Shown here: one piece after another, positions 7,488 through 14,240 of the stretch | Numbering within the stretch: the stretch's first letter is position 1 | How the letters are laid out: each line of letters opens with the position of its first letter | NCBI GenBank assembly: GCA_003645395.1 | Contig: QNFC01000021.1 | Coordinates: 1 to 14,240 of the forward strand | Source of the DNA: Gammaproteobacteria bacterium | GTDB lineage: Bacteria > Pseudomonadota > Gammaproteobacteria > Immundisolibacterales > Immundisolibacteraceae | DNA length: 14,240 bases | Direction of reading: 5' to 3' | Program-made: the position numbers and the translations under genes | Notes under the pieces: generated by a model | What the model was told of the DNA's origin: nothing | What the model saw: only the letters and a program-made list of their open reading frames with translations | Database searches by the model: none

Positions 7488-8339
7488 TTATTCCTCGAGG
7501 TGTTGCTGCTTGAGCGTCAGTCGTTTCTCCCTTGGTATCGAGTAGTCGAACTCGTACAGCGATGTTTCCCAGGTGCCGTAAATGGGATTGGGTAAAATAA
7601 TCCACTCTCGCCCCCATCGGTCTGCATACTGCTTTGACAGCGCACGGCGTGCGCCGGCATCTGCTTTCGACTCAGCCACAAAGTCACCCAGGTTGTCCCC
7701 GATGAGCAACAGGACGCGAAACCGCGAAGACAACTCATTACGCAGATAAGCTTTCTGTGTTGATGGTTGTTTGTTGCTTAGCAACAGGGTCTGCTGATCA
7801 GGCACTGGAAAACCAAGGGCCTTCAGGTTTTTTGTCGTGCAGTCACGCAATTTCTCCCGCCGTCGACTCACATAAATGACGGTAACGCCGTTCTTGACCG
7901 CATAGTCGACAAATGCTTTGGCGCCTGGAATAGCCGGTGCTGCTGACTCCTCACACCATGCGCGGAAGGTTTCTTGCGAAAATTCACCATATTGCAGAAT
8001 GATGCGAGCGTTGTAACGGCTGTTGTCCAGCACGGTTTGATCGATATCCAGCAGCACAGCAGGTGGTAGATCGCTGCTGTCGTTCTGTTGCTCGGGGAGC
8101 GCTGTCCATGCGCCATCGGCCAGTGCCAAATCCAGGTTGGCAGCAGCAAGTCGGTACGCCTGCGTAGTGTTTGCTGCGTACTCTGCTGCAGTCTGAGTCC
8201 AGAGGGTGGCATTGAGAGATTCATGTGAGTCGGGGCCGAGCGGCTGATGACCACAGCCTGCAGCCAACAGCAGGACTGCGGTGAGGGCGAGGGCTCTCAA
8301 CCATGCAGGTGAGTTTGCAAAGGAGCAAAGGTTGATCAC
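7488..8339 (-). CDS. Lipoprotein e(P4)-family acid phosphatase / 5'-nucleotidase
   Basis: This 283-residue HAD-superfamily (class IIIB) phosphatase has a lipoprotein signal ending in the lipobox LAAGC (lipidated Cys29). Gly at +2 suggests outer-membrane sorting. HAD motif I is DIDQT (98-102; nucleophile Asp98, acid/base Asp100). Motif II is the Ser in IYVSRR (158), and the distal acidic motif is GDNLGDF (214-220). The stretch AAPAIPGAKAFVDYAVKNGV and the end ILPNPIYGTWE strongly recall Haemophilus e(P4), which removes phosphate from NMN and 5'-nucleotides at the cell surface. The start is GTG at 8339. Its first bases overlap the TGA stop of the upstream serine hydrolase (8336-8339), indicating translational coupling; no in-frame ATG fits better. 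It is the last gene of the three-gene minus operon. A plausible local role is removal of AMP or other nucleotides made outside the cytoplasm. Confidence 0.9.
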   Translation of the reverse strand: MINLCSFANSPAWLRALALTAVLLLAAGCGHQPLGPDSHESLNATLWTQTAAEYAANTTQAYRLAAANLDLALADGAWTALPEQQNDSSDLPPAVLLDIDQTVLDNSRYNARIILQYGEFSQETFRAWCEESAAPAIPGAKAFVDYAVKNGVTVIYVSRRREKLRDCTTKNLKALGFPVPDQQTLLLSNKQPSTQKAYLRNELSSRFRVLLLIGDNLGDFVAESKADAGARRALSKQYADRWGREWIILPNPIYGTWETSLYEFDYSIPREKRLTLKQQHLEE

Positions 8340-9202
8340 TTCTTCGTGATCATCAATTCATGAATCGGCTTGATCATGCGGCTAAGCCATTTTCCGCCGT
8401 TAACATTTTCCGCCAGCCCGACCACGATGTACTTGGTGTCCCCGGCCTCGATGAGTGCGCTGTCGCCATGCCAGCGTTTCCAGGAGCCAGATTTACGGTA
8501 GATTTTCACATCTTTATAGCCCTGGAGGCCCGCCACAAATTTATGGTTAATGCCGGGGTCGCCCAGCATGGCCTTCATCTCACCACTGAGTTCCTCGCCG
8601 ACCACCTGACCTGATTCAAGCAGGTAATAAAAACGCGCCACCTGCATGGCTGTCGCGCCATGTGAAAAGTTGTGTAACGGGTCGCGCTGATAGGCGGGCG
8701 ATTTTCCGTATTCCTTGCCAACCCAGAGCCCGCCAGCCCCTTTCAGGTCGTAAAGGCCGAATTCACTTGACTGCAGAATTTCAAGCAGGCGGTCTTTGCC
8801 TACAAAATTCAGCATGCGGGTGGCATCCTGGTTGGATGAGAAGCGAATCATATCGGTCAGGGACTGACGTGTCTTGCTGTCCAGGGTCATATTATCTTCC
8901 CTGATTTCGACAAAAGCGCCCAGTAGTATTGCCAGCTTGGGCACGCTGGCGGCATACATCATGGTATTGCCGTTCACCGCAGCGACCCGAGGGTTTTTCA
9001 GGTCGGCAATATCCACCAGGGCAACGGCCAGTTTCTTATTTTTGATCGCCGTGTTGTAGCCAAGTGTCTCCATTATGTTTTCCAACTGCTTCTGCAGGAC
9101 AGGGTCAGTGCGGCCCCAGAGCGAGGGGTAGTTGCCCTTGTTCTGCGCGACGCTGGCGCCGACGACCAGCGCCAGCATGACAAACAAGATGGAGCGAATC
9201 AC
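8336..9202 (-). CDS. Exported class-A beta-lactamase-fold serine hydrolase (short paralogue)
   Basis: This 288-residue protein has a short signal peptide (MIRSILFVMLALVVGASVAQ, cleavage near residues 18-20). Its active-site elements are SVPK (Ser86, Lys89), SSN (122-124) and KSG (237-239), in class-A beta-lactamase order and at normal family length. No ExxxN omega-loop motif is obvious, so antibiotic resistance should not be assumed; an envelope peptidase or esterase is possible. It shares the [LV]DxxDLxNPRxA segment and all three motifs with the longer enzyme at 4614-5894. The start is GTG at 9202, 9 nt after the stop of the dikinase-like gene. A weak GGTGAG Shine-Dalgarno sequence overlaps the end of that gene. 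Its stop overlaps the start of the phosphatase gene, so the three genes are surely one transcription unit. Confidence 0.88.
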   Translation of the reverse strand: MIRSILFVMLALVVGASVAQNKGNYPSLWGRTDPVLQKQLENIMETLGYNTAIKNKKLAVALVDIADLKNPRVAAVNGNTMMYAASVPKLAILLGAFVEIREDNMTLDSKTRQSLTDMIRFSSNQDATRMLNFVGKDRLLEILQSSEFGLYDLKGAGGLWVGKEYGKSPAYQRDPLHNFSHGATAMQVARFYYLLESGQVVGEELSGEMKAMLGDPGINHKFVAGLQGYKDVKIYRKSGSWKRWHGDSALIEAGDTKYIVVGLAENVNGGKWLSRMIKPIHELMITKK

Positions 9203-9211
9203 TGGACCGCG

Positions 9212-12154
9212 CTACTCACCGGGTATCTTCTGCATGTTGACGACCTTGTCCATGCTGCCTTCCAGAGAGGCATCCATCTTGCTCAGGTAGTCACTGCCAC
9301 GCGCCTTGCGACTTTCCAGGAACGGCCGCAACTGGAACAGGTGCAACTTGCCATCAAGAAAACCAAACTCAATGTCCGCTGGCGCGGGATTGCCCTGGTC
9401 ATCAGTGATGGGTGGAAAACGCTGGGGCAGTTCCTGGGTAAACTCGATCAATTGCGTGATCTCATTCGGCTGCAGGACACTTTCATCACCACTTACCGGC
9501 AATTTATCGACGCCTCCACCGGCAGCGGGGTTGCTGCGCCAGGGCGCGGTGGCCATAGCCAGAACGCGTACTGAACCATCCCGGGTATCGATGCGTAGCG
9601 ATTCTGACGATTGGCCATCCACGGCGCCGCCGACACCCTCGTTCACCGCAACAGAAAGGATTTCACGATCACCGGTATCGATATCCTGAGTAACCATCAC
9701 GCCAGATTTGTCGTTGGGCACCGACCGCAGTAACAGTACCGCCGGATAGACATTTTCCGGAGACTCCATATGCGATTGGCGCCAGGCGTAGGCGCGGGCG
9801 GTGAAAGGCGAAGCCCACACTTTGGGAATAGCCTTGACCACATTGTCAAAACCCACCACGTTAGGCAGTGTCAGGTTCAGGCCGGCACCGGTAAAACCGG
9901 CAAGGTCCTCAACATTGGTGTCGGAGCGGACGAAAACGCCGACTCTGTCCACTGACCCAAAGGCCTCCTCCATTGTCGTGCGCAACTGCGCTTGCATAGC
10001 GCTAGTCAGGCGTGCCTGCAGAATCAGTTCATACAGTTCGGCACGAAAGCGGTCGGTCGTGGCGTTGCGTTCCTGTGAGCCCGCAGGCAGCCCCTCGATG
10101 TGGCGGTAGTTCTCGACCATCCATTCGAACACGGTTTGTTGCGTGTTTTTATAGGGCTGGTCCAACACCGCCTCGCGAAACACACCAAAGGGGATGGCAA
10201 CCCCCGGCGATACTGCTTCAGGAAAATGCTTGCGCAGCTCACCCAGTTTGGCGGCCTTGGGGCCGACGGTGCGACCGGAGTCGTCAGCGCTCAGGTCATT
10301 CAGGTTGAGAAAACCCCTGACGCTGAGATCTAGCTTTTCAATGTCAGGGCGGATAACCACTTCCTGGCTCGTTTCGGTCTTGCCAAACAGTGGGTCCCAT
10401 TCCTTGCTGTCTTTCGACAACTCCACCAGTCCGGCGGGGCTGACCGCCATCACCACGGCCTCGCCATCGTGTTGGCGGATAGTCAGTAACACCGCCGTGG
10501 TGACGCCGACGTTAGGGATGCCAAGGTTGCGCGCCAGCAGCTGCACATGAGACAGGGGATTACCTTCCCCAGCCGTCATAATGCCGGCGATGGGCGGCAG
10601 GTCGGACACGGTCTCCGGCAACAGATAGATACCATCGGGTGAAAAATTGGCGATTCCCTGCAAATCCTGGGGCGCATGCAGTACCCCCCGTGCCAGCCCG
10701 GGATTCAGCGCGCGAAACCCCACGCCAATCTCTTTGCCGAACAACTTGTGGTGAACACCGGCAAGTTTGTTTGCGTCCCGTTGCAGACCATCAAGCACCT
10801 GTGAATAGAATAGCAGCGGCGAACCTCGTAACTGGTCCTGGATAAAGAGAATGGCCATCGGCTCAATGATGGCGAGCTTCTGCATCGATTCGTAAAACTG
10901 GTAGCGCAGCCCCTGGGTACCCCAGCCAGGTATCAGCCCGAGATAACCCAGTGCTTCCATATACTCCTCAAGGCTTACCTGCTGTTGCTGCAGGCTCGCC
11001 AGTGACTTTTTCTGTTCCGCCCGGCCGCGCTTGTTAATGGCTCCCGTACCGTAGGCCGCGTCGATCGCGGCCCCTAACCAGTCGACACGTTGCAACCGGG
11101 TAGCCTGTGCTAACTGCTCACGCAGTTCGGACCCCGCACGAAAGTTTTCAGCCTCGGTGATAAGGCTCAAATCAAGGATATCCAGCCGCACGGAGGGGCT
11201 ATTGATGCGGGGAATGGCATCGCGCAGATCGGTAAGCAGTGTGGCCGTAGATTTATAGCGGTTATCGGCGCTGGTATCACTGGCGTAGGCAGTGGCAGCA
11301 TCCCGCAGTAACTTCTGCAGCCAGGGGGCGGCGGTGTACTTCTCGACCTCCGCGTTCAGCAACTGGGGCAGGGGTGGCGCCTGGTAGACCGCATCAATGT
11401 CCTCAGCCAGTGCCAGGTATTTTGCTTTCAAGTCTGCATCGGTGACCCCTTCGGCATAATCACGCACCCGTTGGGCGTCCCCGGCATCCGGTGTGCCGTG
11501 AATCTTTACGCGCAAATTCTTGAAGCCCGAGTCCTGTTCTGACAGAGACGCCGACACCTGACGAATCTTCTGCACCGAACCGCTGTCCTTGCCGTGCGGC
11601 AGCAAGCGCGCACCGATGCGCAGGGCAGGGTAGCGAGACCCAATCCATTCAGGATTTGCACTCATGGCCACCAGCAAATGACGTCCGCCCCTGGCCTCTG
11701 CCTCTTCCTGGATGGCTCCCCGGTAATACATGGCGCGACGCAGAATCCAGCCGTCATCCGCAGCGACCAGGTATTTTTCGATAAGCGTCTGGTTGTAGCT
11801 GTCGTTGAAATTAGCTTCTTTAATTACTATCGGACCGTCAATCCCGGCCAGGAAATTAGCAATTTTGTAACCCTGCTCACGAAGCTCCAGCGTTCTGGCA
11901 CTCCATTGGCCGTGTTGCTGACCGCCGCCCTCTCCGCAGGCGTAGGCCTTGGGCGGCAGCACCCGGCCGTCATTGCAGAACCAGCGAATCTGTTTGAAGG
12001 GGCCGCGGTCGGCGTCCTTCATCTCAACGATCCACTGCTGATATTGCTGTGCGTTTTCGTCAACTATCAGCACCTCTGATGCCGTAGCCGCGGAGATTGA
12101 CAGGATAAACAGAGAGAAAAAGGTGAAGCTCTGGCGGGCAAAAAACCATTTCAT
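9212..12154 (-). CDS. Exported PEP-synthase/glucan-water-dikinase-like protein (phosphohistidine domain before ATP-grasp domain)
   Basis: This 980-residue protein starts with a clear Sec signal peptide (basic MKWFFARQ, hydrophobic SFTFFSLFILSI, then SAATAS; cleavage about residue 24-26). Residues 27-480 match nothing I recognise; Cys60 and Cys73 could form a disulfide. A phosphohistidine (PEP-utiliser mobile) domain covers about 480-580, with GIMTAGEGNPLSHVQLLARN (524-543) and catalytic His536. A PEP/pyruvate-binding ATP-grasp domain follows (about 627-945): GPKAAKLGEL (631-640), VRSDTNVEDLAGFTGAG (742-758), KVWASPFTARA (778-788) and DIEFGFLDGKLHLFQLRP (927-944). The putative nucleotide/metal residues Arg743, Glu929, Gln941 and Arg943 are all kept. 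PpsA and PPDK have the opposite domain order; His-before-ATP-grasp is the order of plant glucan water dikinases, whose motifs also look closest. Such dikinases use ATP and release AMP and Pi. Export of an apparently intact ATP-dependent enzyme is unusual. The ATG at 12154 has AGGA 7 nt upstream. First gene of the operon with 8336-9202 and 7488-8339. Confidence 0.85.
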   Translation of the reverse strand: MKWFFARQSFTFFSLFILSISAATASEVLIVDENAQQYQQWIVEMKDADRGPFKQIRWFCNDGRVLPPKAYACGEGGGQQHGQWSARTLELREQGYKIANFLAGIDGPIVIKEANFNDSYNQTLIEKYLVAADDGWILRRAMYYRGAIQEEAEARGGRHLLVAMSANPEWIGSRYPALRIGARLLPHGKDSGSVQKIRQVSASLSEQDSGFKNLRVKIHGTPDAGDAQRVRDYAEGVTDADLKAKYLALAEDIDAVYQAPPLPQLLNAEVEKYTAAPWLQKLLRDAATAYASDTSADNRYKSTATLLTDLRDAIPRINSPSVRLDILDLSLITEAENFRAGSELREQLAQATRLQRVDWLGAAIDAAYGTGAINKRGRAEQKKSLASLQQQQVSLEEYMEALGYLGLIPGWGTQGLRYQFYESMQKLAIIEPMAILFIQDQLRGSPLLFYSQVLDGLQRDANKLAGVHHKLFGKEIGVGFRALNPGLARGVLHAPQDLQGIANFSPDGIYLLPETVSDLPPIAGIMTAGEGNPLSHVQLLARNLGIPNVGVTTAVLLTIRQHDGEAVVMAVSPAGLVELSKDSKEWDPLFGKTETSQEVVIRPDIEKLDLSVRGFLNLNDLSADDSGRTVGPKAAKLGELRKHFPEAVSPGVAIPFGVFREAVLDQPYKNTQQTVFEWMVENYRHIEGLPAGSQERNATTDRFRAELYELILQARLTSAMQAQLRTTMEEAFGSVDRVGVFVRSDTNVEDLAGFTGAGLNLTLPNVVGFDNVVKAIPKVWASPFTARAYAWRQSHMESPENVYPAVLLLRSVPNDKSGVMVTQDIDTGDREILSVAVNEGVGGAVDGQSSESLRIDTRDGSVRVLAMATAPWRSNPAAGGGVDKLPVSGDESVLQPNEITQLIEFTQELPQRFPPITDDQGNPAPADIEFGFLDGKLHLFQLRPFLESRKARGSDYLSKMDASLEGSMDKVVNMQKIPGE

Positions 12155-12193
12155 CGGAGAGTCCTTGCGCAGTGATCAGAATGTTGGATTGGC

Positions 12194-12199
12194 AGTATA
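12194..12199 (-). promoter_or_regulatory. Possible -10 element (TATACT) of the dikinase operon
   Basis: On the minus strand TATACT lies about 40 nt upstream of the start codon at 12154 and matches the sigma-70 -10 consensus at five of six positions. The best -35 candidates (TTAGAG at a 15-nt spacer, CGTTAG at 17) are poor, so strength and exact start are uncertain. It abuts the 5' limit of the oxygenase remnant at 12231. Confidence 0.33.
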
Positions 12200-12230
12200 A
12201 CCATTTGTGACTGGCTCTAACGCGACTGTG

Positions 12231-12444
12231 GCTAGAAGGAGTTTGACCTGACCGGTACGGCGGTTGATTTTCATGGGCGGCGGTGAGGCTGCCGAACTTG
12301 TCTAGCAGACCGCCCTGGTCAAACCGCGGTGTGCCCGAATGTGTGGCGATGGAATGCCGTGACATCAACCAGGAGAGCAGCCTGCTCGGTGAGGACGACA
12401 TCCGCGCCTTCTAGCAGATTTATTGGCAGATGTTGGGTATTTAA
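12231..12444 (+). pseudogene. Heavily decayed remnant of a Rieske oxygenase alpha-subunit 3' end
   Basis: The DNA follows the intact gene (about 601-817) almost codon by codon, but with several lesions. KEFDL corresponds to KQFNL. A single-base loss near 12265 shifts the frame in the GPAGLISM region. TAG replaces a Gln codon of VQQ (12303-12305), further small indels occur around 12320-12355, and TAG replaces the Trp codon of AFWQ (12412-12414). The end still reads DINQESSLLGEDDIRAF, stop, QIYWQMLGI, with its TAA at the same position as the stop of the intact gene. It lies upstream of the dikinase operon, on the opposite strand. With the hairpin-free sequence 12445-12547, it accounts for most of the 393-nt gap between the genes at 12154 and 12548. 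Confidence 0.83.
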
Positions 12445-12547
12445 AGCTAGAGTCGAGGGTGAGTGTTAGTGACCGCGCAGGGGTACGACGGTCAAACCTC
12501 AGGCTCTACCCAATAGCAGGCAGCTGCCTTTGCAGCTCAGTTATTTC

Positions 12548-13279
12548 TCATGACATTTCATCGACGGGATTGCTACCGTCCCAGGTGCCAGAGGATTCGA
12601 GAACGCGTGCACGTGTAAACGAAGTTCGATCAGTCATCTGGTGTGTATTCTGCCGCTTTATTTGATCACGGTGATATCCGGCATCATAGGCGGCCTCTTG
12701 CATGGCAGCGTCATTTCGCCAGAAGGAGCACGTCAAATTGTCCAGACCATCATGCCCTGTATAAAAAATGCTAGATCGCACATTTCCCTCCAGAGTTTTG
12801 TAAAAGTCACGTGCTTTGCTAGCTCGAGCATTGAAATCTACGATCCGTGGTATCTGGTCTGGCTCGCGTGAAAGGTAGCCAGCGGTCGTTACAACAACTA
12901 ATGGCCCACCTGGGTCTTGGTCAACCGTTTGGATCGCGCTATCAGACTCGACCTGACCGCGCAGGTCGACTTCCCCTCGGTGCGTTACAGGCAGCAGCAG
13001 TCCACACCAGGCTTCAACTGCGTCGGTGAGAAAGGGAAGACTGTCTCTGGGCGCGGCCACCACGGCCTCTGCCGTTTCACGATCATGGTAAAGGGCAAAA
13101 CCTCCCCAGGTCTCGGAACGAAAATTTGGCAAACCCAGGTCATTGAACGAGGAGTTTTCTGGGCCAAAACGCCAGACATCCGCCCGTGGGGGTGCTTCAA
13201 ATGACTGTTCTGCAGCGTCAAGGATGTGCGGGAATCGAACCCGAAGAAGTACTAACCAATCGTGACTTGTTGTTGACAT
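12548..13279 (-). CDS. CrtA (spheroidene monooxygenase)-like putative monooxygenase, dimeric alpha/beta-barrel type
   Basis: This 243-residue protein has no signal peptide and is probably cytoplasmic. The C-terminal half contains NLTCSFWRNDAAMQEAAYDA (181-200), GYHRDQIKRQ (201-210) and RTSFTRARVLESSGTWDG (218-235). This pattern (a Trp-containing strand, an AM...AY helix, a His before a basic helix, then F.R.R...SGTW.G) is what I associate with CrtA/spheroidene-monooxygenase-like proteins of the dimeric alpha/beta-barrel kind. True CrtA oxygenates carotenoids, but no carotenoid genes are adjacent and the substrate is unknown. The N-terminal half (GFALYHDRETAEAVVAAP) may be a first ferredoxin-like repeat. 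The ATG at 13279 is preceded by a strong AGAGGAGA ribosome-binding site at 6-7 nt. It lies downstream of the SPFH gene on the same strand but 160 nt away. The family call is by eye and only moderately certain. Confidence 0.6.
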   Translation of the reverse strand: MSTTSHDWLVLLRVRFPHILDAAEQSFEAPPRADVWRFGPENSSFNDLGLPNFRSETWGGFALYHDRETAEAVVAAPRDSLPFLTDAVEAWCGLLLPVTHRGEVDLRGQVESDSAIQTVDQDPGGPLVVVTTAGYLSREPDQIPRIVDFNARASKARDFYKTLEGNVRSSIFYTGHDGLDNLTCSFWRNDAAMQEAAYDAGYHRDQIKRQNTHQMTDRTSFTRARVLESSGTWDGSNPVDEMS

Positions 13280-13327
13280 AACAATCTCCTCTTTCGATGT
13301 AATCCGGCTCCTACTTCTATTTTCTCG

Positions 13328-13345
13328 ATGTTAGCAATGTTAGCT
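13328..13345. repeat. Tandem 8-nt repeat upstream of the CrtA-like gene
   Basis: ATGTTAGC occurs twice with a 9-nt period (13328-13335 and 13337-13344). It lies about 50 nt upstream of the start codon at 13279, where a regulator could bind. No confident -35/-10 pair was found nearby, so a regulatory role is speculative. Confidence 0.3.
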
Positions 13346-13392
13346 GCCAGACGACATGTGTGGGTATTTAGCTCGCAGTCCCTTGGAAATCA

Positions 13393-13419
13393 ACCCGCGC
13401 CGCCGAGCGTGCGTCGGGT
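13393..13419. repeat. GC-rich stem-loop downstream of the SPFH gene
   Basis: ACCCGCGC (13393-13400) pairs with GCGTCGGGT (13411-13419) with one bulged base and a 10-nt loop, 21 nt past the stop of the minus-strand SPFH gene. For that transcript the run of seven U precedes the hairpin instead of following it, so this is not a standard intrinsic terminator. It could still stabilise the 3' end. Confidence 0.35.
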
Positions 13420-13439
13420 GGTTCAAAAAAAGGGGGTAA

Positions 13440-14240
13440 TTACTTCTTCCCTAAACCACTACCATCCAGAATCATATTAAACCCCTGGGTATTAGCGGGG
13501 ATCACCACCACGCTGCCATCATTCTCGGCAAATTTTTTCAGCGCCTCGTTAAGTTCATGCTGCAGGTACTGAGGGGTCAGGGATGAGTTGATAATGGCGT
13601 TGGCCTCGGCGATGCCTCGTGCCCGTGCAATTTCGATCTCCGCATCACGTTGGGCAATCTCTACTTCTACTTTTTTAGCTTCGAGAATTTTCTGGGCCTG
13701 TACGGCTTTCTGGATGGCTTTTTCGATGGTTGGGTCGGTATTCAGGGCGCGGACGGCGACCCGAGTGATGGCAAATACGCCAGGGTCTTTGCTGTCCAGT
13801 TTTATCTGCAGGTTTTCGGCGATGCCGTTGCGGAGTTCATCCCGGTTACGATGCATTTCCAGGGAGTCGATTTTGGTGACCTCCTGATAGATTACGTCGC
13901 GGCCTTCCCGATAGACCACCCCATAGGCGGGTAATAGAGCTTCCTCGCTGGTGCCGGAGGCCTGTGCATATTTCACCATCAACTCGGCGATGGCGGCGGG
14001 GGCTACACGATAGTAGACACTGATATCCAAATCCGTAAGCCTGAGGTTGTCTCTAGCTTTTGGTGTTAAATCATTAAAATCAATAACAATTTCTTTTGCA
14101 GAATATTCGTAAGCCTTGGTGATTAAGGGTAGTTTCCAATTTAGTCCGGCGGTTTGCTCCTCCAGATCGACCGTGCCCATGGTTTGTTCTACGGCCACGT
14201 GACCGGTATCGACTACGTACCAGCTGCTGGAAGCGAGTAC
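13440..14240 (-). CDS. SPFH/prohibitin-family membrane protein (5' end outside window)
   Basis: The frame stays open to the right edge: the 14 codons upstream of the GTG at 14198 read VLASSSWYVVDTGHVAVEQT across the junction. The GTG is therefore internal and the true start, with an N-terminal membrane anchor, lies outside the window; 266 residues are visible. The SPFH/Band-7 domain spans roughly the first 180 residues: GLNWKLPLITKAYEYSAKEI near the start, then LTDLDISVYYRV and YQEVTKIDSLEMHRNRDELR. A charged heptad-like coiled coil follows (AQKILEAKKVEVEIAQRDAE onward), with the usual family motif ARARGIAEANAIINSSLTPQ. The protein ends GFNMILDGSGLGKK after a VVVIPAN strand. Family members form large membrane-bound rings or scaffolds that organise membrane domains or regulate proteases. 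Nothing in the window identifies a partner protease. The stop is TAA at 13440-13442. Confidence 0.9.
   Translation of the reverse strand, partial: VLASSSWYVVDTGHVAVEQTMGTVDLEEQTAGLNWKLPLITKAYEYSAKEIVIDFNDLTPKARDNLRLTDLDISVYYRVAPAAIAELMVKYAQASGTSEEALLPAYGVVYREGRDVIYQEVTKIDSLEMHRNRDELRNGIAENLQIKLDSKDPGVFAITRVAVRALNTDPTIEKAIQKAVQAQKILEAKKVEVEIAQRDAEIEIARARGIAEANAIINSSLTPQYLQHELNEALKKFAENDGSVVVIPANTQGFNMILDGSGLGKK

Noticed and set aside
4614..9202. Beta-lactam resistance locus
   Set aside because: The serine hydrolases have the fold's SxxK, SxN and KSG motifs, but no clear omega-loop Glu. One is much longer than beta-lactamases, and no regulator of AmpR or BlaR type is nearby.
11594..12079. 161-codon plus-strand frame opposite the start of the dikinase-like gene
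   Set aside because: The minus-strand gene here has a signal peptide, a ribosome-binding site and operon spacing; the plus frame shows no family and no start signals.
13440..14198. GTG at 14198 as the start of the SPFH gene
   Set aside because: Upstream in-frame codons read SWYVVDTGHVAVEQT, a normal SPFH N-terminal segment running to the edge.
1..14240. CRISPR array, tRNA, rRNA, insertion sequence or integrase
   Set aside because: No regularly spaced repeats, cloverleaf sequence, transposase motifs or matching terminal inverted repeats were seen on either strand.

Overview
The window looks like chromosomal DNA of a Gram-negative proteobacterium, most likely a free-living (perhaps marine) gammaproteobacterium. 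This rests on moderate-to-high GC coding sequence, a lipoprotein of the Haemophilus e(P4) type, a PEP-CTERM (exosortase-sorted) protein, a Rieske aromatic-ring oxygenase and an SPFH/prohibitin protein. The taxonomic placement is an inference; there is no rRNA or tRNA in the window.

Layout. At the left edge lies the 3' end of a Rieske ring-hydroxylating oxygenase alpha-subunit gene (+). A strong stem-loop terminator, usable in both directions, separates it from a convergent PEP-CTERM gene (-) that has a well-matched sigma-54 promoter. Next comes an AT-rich intergenic stretch of about 480 nt with a hairpin, ending in a frameshifted remnant of the same oxygenase 3' end. A large minus-strand gene follows, encoding a dicarboxylate/amino-acid:cation symporter fused to a periplasmic solute-binding domain. 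Divergent from it is a plus-strand pair: an exported class-A beta-lactamase-fold serine hydrolase, then an ATP/ADP-translocase-type nucleotide transporter. These converge on a tight three-gene minus-strand operon (9-nt gap, then a 4-nt overlap): an exported PEP-synthase/glucan-dikinase-like protein, a second exported serine hydrolase paralogous to the first, and a lipoprotein acid phosphatase/5'-nucleotidase. Upstream of that operon sits a second, heavily broken oxygenase 3'-end remnant. The window closes with a CrtA-like putative monooxygenase (-) and an SPFH/prohibitin protein (-) that runs off the right edge.

How the parts may work together. The centre of the window (about 4.6-12.2 kb) reads as one functional block. 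A nucleotide transporter sits beside three secreted or lipid-anchored enzymes. One of these carries a complete-looking ATP-dependent dikinase core behind a signal peptide, which is odd because the periplasm normally lacks ATP. The inference offered here is an envelope phosphorylation system: the transporter supplies ATP, the dikinase phosphorylates an envelope substrate and releases AMP, the lipoprotein nucleotidase removes AMP, and two paralogous serine hydrolases act on the same envelope polymer. The sequence shows the genes, motifs, signal peptides and arrangement; the pathway is a hypothesis.

A second theme is the recurrence of one oxygenase 3' end three times on the same strand (one intact, two decayed), flanking unrelated genes. 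This suggests repeated gene turnover at this locus.
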